Assembly: GCA_005877675.1 (NCBI GenBank)
Contig: VBNZ01000033.1
Coordinates: 1 to 8,936 of the forward strand
DNA: 8,936 nt
Origin: Gammaproteobacteria bacterium
GTDB taxonomy: Bacteria; Pseudomonadota; Gammaproteobacteria; Xanthomonadales; Rhodanobacteraceae
Direction of reading: 5' to 3'
The notes below the pieces were generated by a model. The model worked only from the letters and a program-made list of their open reading frames with translations, was not told where the DNA came from and did no database searches. Both the position numbers and the translations under genes were made by a program. Positions within the stretch are counted from its first letter, which is position 1; every line of letters begins with the position of its first letter. Of this stretch, positions 5,877-8,936 are shown piece by piece.

Positions 5877-7736
5877 CTAGTCGCTCTTGGCCGCCTTACA
5901 AATCAAGAAGTCGAGCGCGGGTACATTGACCGCATAGCTCCCCGTGGCTGCACTGCGCGGCGCGCACGAGCCAAACAAGGCCTTCCATTGGTCCGACGTC
6001 GGGCCTACAGAAATGCGCGCAGATATCGGCGTCAAGCTGGTATTGAAAACCGCGAGCACTTCGCCCCCCGAAGGCGAAATTCTTGAGAACGCCAGCAGTC
6101 CCGGTTTCTCGCCTGACGCACGGGCGATTTGGCGGCCTCGCCGGAGCGCCTCTTCATGCAAGCGAATACGTGCCATTTCGGAAATGTCGCGATAGAGCGG
6201 ATGCGCCGTGTCGAAATGATCTATGTCTGCGCGCGATGGCGGACCCAGCCGCTCCCCATTCCGGTAACTCGGCACCTTGCTTACAAACATGTCTTCACGC
6301 GAATCCTGATCGATATCTCCATTCCCCGCGAACCCTTGTTCATCTCCGTAGTAAAGGACCGGGACGCCCCTCGCAAAGAGGATCACGGCATGTGCAAGGC
6401 GCACGCGGCGCATAACCTCTTCGCGTGGCGCATCCGGTCTCTCCCTACGCACATAGTGCGCGAAGCGGAGGACGTCGTGATTACCGGTTAACGTTGCAAG
6501 TCGCAAGGCTGCTGTTTCACCGCCTTCGTAAAGCGAATCACCGCGAAATACTTCTGCGATCCTATCGGTCGGACCATCCTTCGCGATGGCGTCGACCAGT
6601 GCCGCCTCTAGCGCGAAATCGTTTACTGCGGGCAGACCGTCGACGCGTGTGTGCTGCGCCAATACCCCGGGTGAGAACTCCATCACTTCGCCGAAGATAT
6701 GGAAGTTGACGATGCCCTTGGCCTTCGCGCGGGCAACTATCGCGGGGACGAAGACCTGCCAGAACTCGGGGTTTACATGTCGGGCCGTATCGATGCGAAA
6801 GCCATCAATGCCGAAGTCGTCAATCCATTTTCCATACACCTCGATGAATCCCTCGACGACGCGCGGATTCTCGGTGAAAACGTCATCGAGTCCCATGAAA
6901 TCGCCAAACTGAGAGCTCTCTCCTTTGAACGTCGATTCGCCACGATTGTGGTAGTAGATCGGATCATTAAGCCATTCGGGTTTCTTCGCGTGCTTATCCG
7001 CTGTGGATACATACGGTGTGTAGGCATAGTCCGGTCGGGTCAACTTCGCGAAGTTCTGCGCGTTGAGATTCGGCGCCTCTTCACCGAGGAAGCCCCGATT
7101 GATCTCTTCTCCGGCAGCGACACTGCGTACATACGGAAAGTCAGCGCGCGAGCGATACGTACATTTGCTTCCCTCGCACTCACGGTACTTGATGACGTCG
7201 GCCGTATGATTCACAACCACGTCGAAATAGACTTTTATTCCGCGCGTATGCGCGGCATCGACGAACGCCCGATAGTCGGCCTTGGTGCCCAGATGCGGAT
7301 CGACGTCGGTGAAATCGAGTCCCCAATAGCCGTGATAGCCCGCCGATTGGTTCTGGCCATAAGTTTGCACGGCTTTGTTGCGAAATACCGGCGTGAGCCA
7401 AATCGCCGTGGCGCCGAGACCCTGGATGTAATCGAGCTTCGCCGTGACGCCTTTGATATCGCCGCCGTGATAGAACGCCTTGTCGCTAGGATCAAAGCCG
7501 GTCTTGGAGCGATCGCCGGTCATTCCACCGGAATCGTTACTTCTATCGCCGTTCCAGAACCTATCAGGCACGATCAAATAAACGATCTCGTCCTCCGGAA
7601 GGCGCGAGCGGACTGCTGTCAGGGCATCTTGCGCACCAGCTGCAGCGACAGACGAGGCGGCGTCGCTGTCGGCTGCTGACAGCGCTGCGCAAAATACCCA
7701 AAGCCAAGTCTGCGCAAGCGCACTATTTCGATTCAT
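5877..7736 (-). CDS. Secreted GH13 alpha-amylase family glycoside hydrolase
   Basis: The 619-residue product cleaves alpha-glucosidic bonds in starch or maltodextrins and has every GH13 landmark. Region I is DVVVNH (172-177). Region II is GFRIDTARH with nucleophile Asp316. Region III is IFGEVMEF with acid/base Glu350. Region IV is TGNHD with transition-state stabiliser Asp421. EIVYLIVPDRFWNGD (50-64), YHGGDIKGVTAKLDYI (89-104) and GYHGYWGLDFTDVDPHLG (133-150) are typical of the barrel start and the substrate-binding loops. Residues about 290-470 complete the barrel (VPVLYYGDEQGF), and about 545-619 look like the C-terminal beta domain. The N-terminus (TWLWVFCAALSAA, residues 10-22) is a hydrophobic export signal with few basic residues; cleavage is probably between residues 22 and 30. 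It is not a lipobox, because Phe precedes the Cys. The ATG at 7736 follows an AAGGCGAAG-like ribosome site. Length and motifs suit a periplasmic or secreted alpha-amylase or cyclomaltodextrinase-like enzyme; the exact specificity is open. No transporter or regulator of maltodextrin use is in view. Confidence 0.93.
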   Translation of the reverse strand: MNRNSALAQTWLWVFCAALSAADSDAASSVAAAGAQDALTAVRSRLPEDEIVYLIVPDRFWNGDRSNDSGGMTGDRSKTGFDPSDKAFYHGGDIKGVTAKLDYIQGLGATAIWLTPVFRNKAVQTYGQNQSAGYHGYWGLDFTDVDPHLGTKADYRAFVDAAHTRGIKVYFDVVVNHTADVIKYRECEGSKCTYRSRADFPYVRSVAAGEEINRGFLGEEAPNLNAQNFAKLTRPDYAYTPYVSTADKHAKKPEWLNDPIYYHNRGESTFKGESSQFGDFMGLDDVFTENPRVVEGFIEVYGKWIDDFGIDGFRIDTARHVNPEFWQVFVPAIVARAKAKGIVNFHIFGEVMEFSPGVLAQHTRVDGLPAVNDFALEAALVDAIAKDGPTDRIAEVFRGDSLYEGGETAALRLATLTGNHDVLRFAHYVRRERPDAPREEVMRRVRLAHAVILFARGVPVLYYGDEQGFAGNGDIDQDSREDMFVSKVPSYRNGERLGPPSRADIDHFDTAHPLYRDISEMARIRLHEEALRRGRQIARASGEKPGLLAFSRISPSGGEVLAVFNTSLTPISARISVGPTSDQWKALFGSCAPRSAATGSYAVNVPALDFLICKAAKSD

Positions 7737-8086
7737 CCGACGCTTCGCCTTATGGATGGAGGAGCGACTCTATCACCCGTGTCCGCAGGGCGGCCTATCG
7801 CCGGCGGTGGAGCCGGGAAGGTGCATACGTATTCATTTGATGCGGGCTTTTCGAGCGCTGGATTAGCCTCAGGACGCGATACGCAATTGCAGAAGAGAAT
7901 CTCTTTCAAACCGCGTTCACGTCGTGCTCGTACGAAGCGACAATGGAGAAGAAATCCTCTCAGAATCCGGGGTCGGCGCCCTTCTCCGCGACCAAGCAGG
8001 TAGGCCACGTTGTCCGACTTCTTCCGTCGCGATCCGTAGCGGAGCCCGCCGCTAGCCGACGCGGCGTAGCTTTTGGATGCGAAAGC
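7737..8086. other. 350-bp spacer, leader of the amylase gene
   Basis: No credible gene was found: the open frames here have arginine-rich, low-complexity products and lack ribosome sites and family motifs. Several weak structures are present. TAGCGG (8037-8042) pairs with CCGCTA (8049-8054), just after the S41 stop, with no T-run. A 7-bp inverted repeat GGAGAAG/CTTCTCC (7945-7951 and 7981-7987) encloses 29 bases. A 13-bp palindrome lies at 7893-7905. The amylase promoter is probably here, because the upstream gene is about 350 bp away. No tRNA or known riboswitch shape was recognised. Confidence 0.5.
7893..7905 (-). promoter_or_regulatory. 13-bp palindrome, possible operator near a -35-like box
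   Basis: AAGAGA-A-TCTCTT is a perfect inverted repeat with 6-bp arms and one central base. On the minus strand a TTGAAA hexamer (7909-7904) overlaps its edge and resembles a sigma70 -35 box pointing toward the amylase gene. No good -10 box sits 16-18 bases downstream, so the promoter part is weak. A repressor site for sugar control would fit the location, but the regulator is not visible and a palindrome this short can occur by chance. Confidence 0.22.
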
Positions 8087-8936
8087 CTACTTGCGCAGGT
8101 CGAGGACCCAGCGCTCCAGCGCCGCCGTGTCGGCGATGTCGCCGTCGTAGGCAACGGCCGGGACGAAGGGCCCATAGCGCAGAGGCGCAGCTGGCGAGAT
8201 GGCCTGCTGGGTTGAAAACCGTGCAAGACCCGAGGGCAATACCTCGTCACGATTTTCGGTGTAGTGGGTGTTGGCGTCGGTGGTTTGACCTACGTGGAGC
8301 GCGCCGAGCGTGAGGAAATCCTTGGTCACTTCCAGACAGGAACTGAAGCAGACGTTGTCGGTAATCACAATCAGTCGACCTGCGAACTTTGAGCGCGATG
8401 GCTTGGATGAGCGGGCTGCCTTGGCATGGCAGGTCACCGATCCAGAGAGTGACCGGCCCGCAGCTCGCGCTTCCTTGGTGCGGGCCAGCTGCTGCGACAT
8501 TTCGCGTTCGAAGTCTGGTCCGCGCGTGAGCGCAAGCGTGTCCACATAGTATTTCAGCTGACGGATGTTGCCCTCGGATACACGCCAGACATCGCCGCAG
8601 TCATTGTTGGCTGCGCCGAGTATGCGAGAAACATAATCGTCGCCCATCAAGGCGCGCGCGATCTGCTCGCCGAAAGCGGAACTGCCGCCGCCGTTGCCGC
8701 GGAGATCCACGGCAACGAACTTGGCTTTACGCAGAGTTTCGACCTTGGCGACAACGTCGGCGACTACCGGCGCTGCCGGATCGGTCAGACTCTGCAGCGC
8801 GATCCACCAGCCATCGCCGATCGGACGGACGCCAAAGCCAGCCGCCCCTGCCCCGATGGCGGCGATGATCCTTCGCGTCACGGCCAAGCGCCCGATGGAG
8901 CGCCAAGCGAGAGTGACGGTGAGGCGCTGACCCGCT
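8087..8936 (-). CDS. S41-family peptidase (tail-specific/tricorn-like), N-terminus beyond window
   Basis: The frame stays open from the TAG at 8089-8087 to the right edge, giving 282 codons. The visible part starts AGQRLTVTLAWRSIGR, which looks like the end of a PDZ-like segment ('G-Q-x-L-T-V-T-L'), so the real start lies further right; a TTG at 8887 is not a believable start. The S41 core follows: WWIALQSL, KFVAVDLRGNGGGSSAFG (the hallmark 'DLRGNGGG' strand and loop), then GRLIVITDNVCFSSCLEV with the probable catalytic Ser in CFSS (codons 8347-8339). VGQTTDANTHYTEN and VLPSGLARFS follow. No Lys lies 25 residues after the Ser, so this is not the CtpA-type Ser-Lys dyad; the LPSG ending is more like the tricorn/IRBP side of S41. 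Cys residues flank the Ser, and two more are at NNDCGD and VTCHAK; they could form disulfides in the periplasm. The substrate is unknown. The gene is followed by about 350 bp and then the amylase; no functional link is evident. Confidence 0.85.
   Translation of the reverse strand, partial: AGQRLTVTLAWRSIGRLAVTRRIIAAIGAGAAGFGVRPIGDGWWIALQSLTDPAAPVVADVVAKVETLRKAKFVAVDLRGNGGGSSAFGEQIARALMGDDYVSRILGAANNDCGDVWRVSEGNIRQLKYYVDTLALTRGPDFEREMSQQLARTKEARAAGRSLSGSVTCHAKAARSSKPSRSKFAGRLIVITDNVCFSSCLEVTKDFLTLGALHVGQTTDANTHYTENRDEVLPSGLARFSTQQAISPAAPLRYGPFVPAVAYDGDIADTAALERWVLDLRK

Noticed and set aside
5744..5929. Stop-codon readthrough of the 4964-5743 gene (61 open codons after TGA)
   Set aside because: The third helix with its basic tail ends neatly at the TGA, and the extension is Ser/Arg/Gly-rich and antisense to the end of the amylase gene; open frames of this length are common at this GC content.
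6699..7679. Plus-strand frame of 326 codons
   Set aside because: It is antisense to the GH13 gene and is a codon-bias shadow of its conserved barrel.
7960..8000. tRNA-like sequence in the spacer
   Set aside because: The GGATTC stretch faintly resembles a T-loop, but no acceptor stem or anticodon arm could be folded around it.
7733..8008. Minus-strand 91-codon frame between the S41 and amylase genes
   Set aside because: Very basic, low-complexity product with no start signal; it overlaps the amylase ATG by 4 bases, but nothing else supports coding.

Overview
GC-rich bacterial DNA. Sec-type and lipoprotein signal peptides, the DUF11-type surface protein and the gene styles suggest a gammaproteobacterium, perhaps of the Xanthomonadales/Steroidobacter kind; that placement is an inference, since no rRNA or marker gene lies in the window. 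No tRNA, CRISPR array, insertion sequence or phage gene was found.

Layout. (1) 1-1617, minus: a secreted DUF11/Ig-like surface protein whose C-terminus lies off the left edge. (2) 1659-2738, minus: a PAPS-dependent sulfotransferase 41 bp upstream of it and in the same orientation. (3) 2826-5743, plus, divergent from the sulfotransferase: a tight three-gene unit made of a small membrane protein with an AYIGPGAG motif, an alkaline-phosphatase-superfamily lipoprotein, and a membrane protein whose N-terminal half resembles the DUF106/EMC3/TMCO1 branch of the Oxa1 insertase superfamily. (4) 5877-7736, minus, convergent with that unit: a secreted GH13 alpha-amylase-type enzyme with all catalytic residues. 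(5) 7737-8086: about 350 bp without a convincing gene. (6) 8087-8936, minus: the C-terminal part of an S41-family peptidase whose start is off the right edge.

The most striking observation is inside the phosphatase gene. A perfect 38-bp direct repeat occurs at 3313-3350 and 4516-4553. The second copy fits its protein context. The first sits exactly where this family should encode a 'FxTGxxPGxHG' segment directly after the catalytic 'PPQSPVAW', and it breaks the reading frame (about 7 bp too short). The shared sequence lies between short microhomologies (TGGGCAC and GGCATTTTC), as expected for template switching or short-tract ectopic gene conversion, or for an assembly error. As given, the gene is a pseudogene; restoring 7 bp would give a protein of about 633 residues.

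The plus-strand unit plus the divergent sulfotransferase look like a small cell-envelope module: sulfate transfer, hydrolysis of a phosphate or sulfate ester, and two small membrane partners. Its substrate cannot be read from the sequence. The amylase and S41 peptidase look like separate, ordinary periplasmic or secreted functions.
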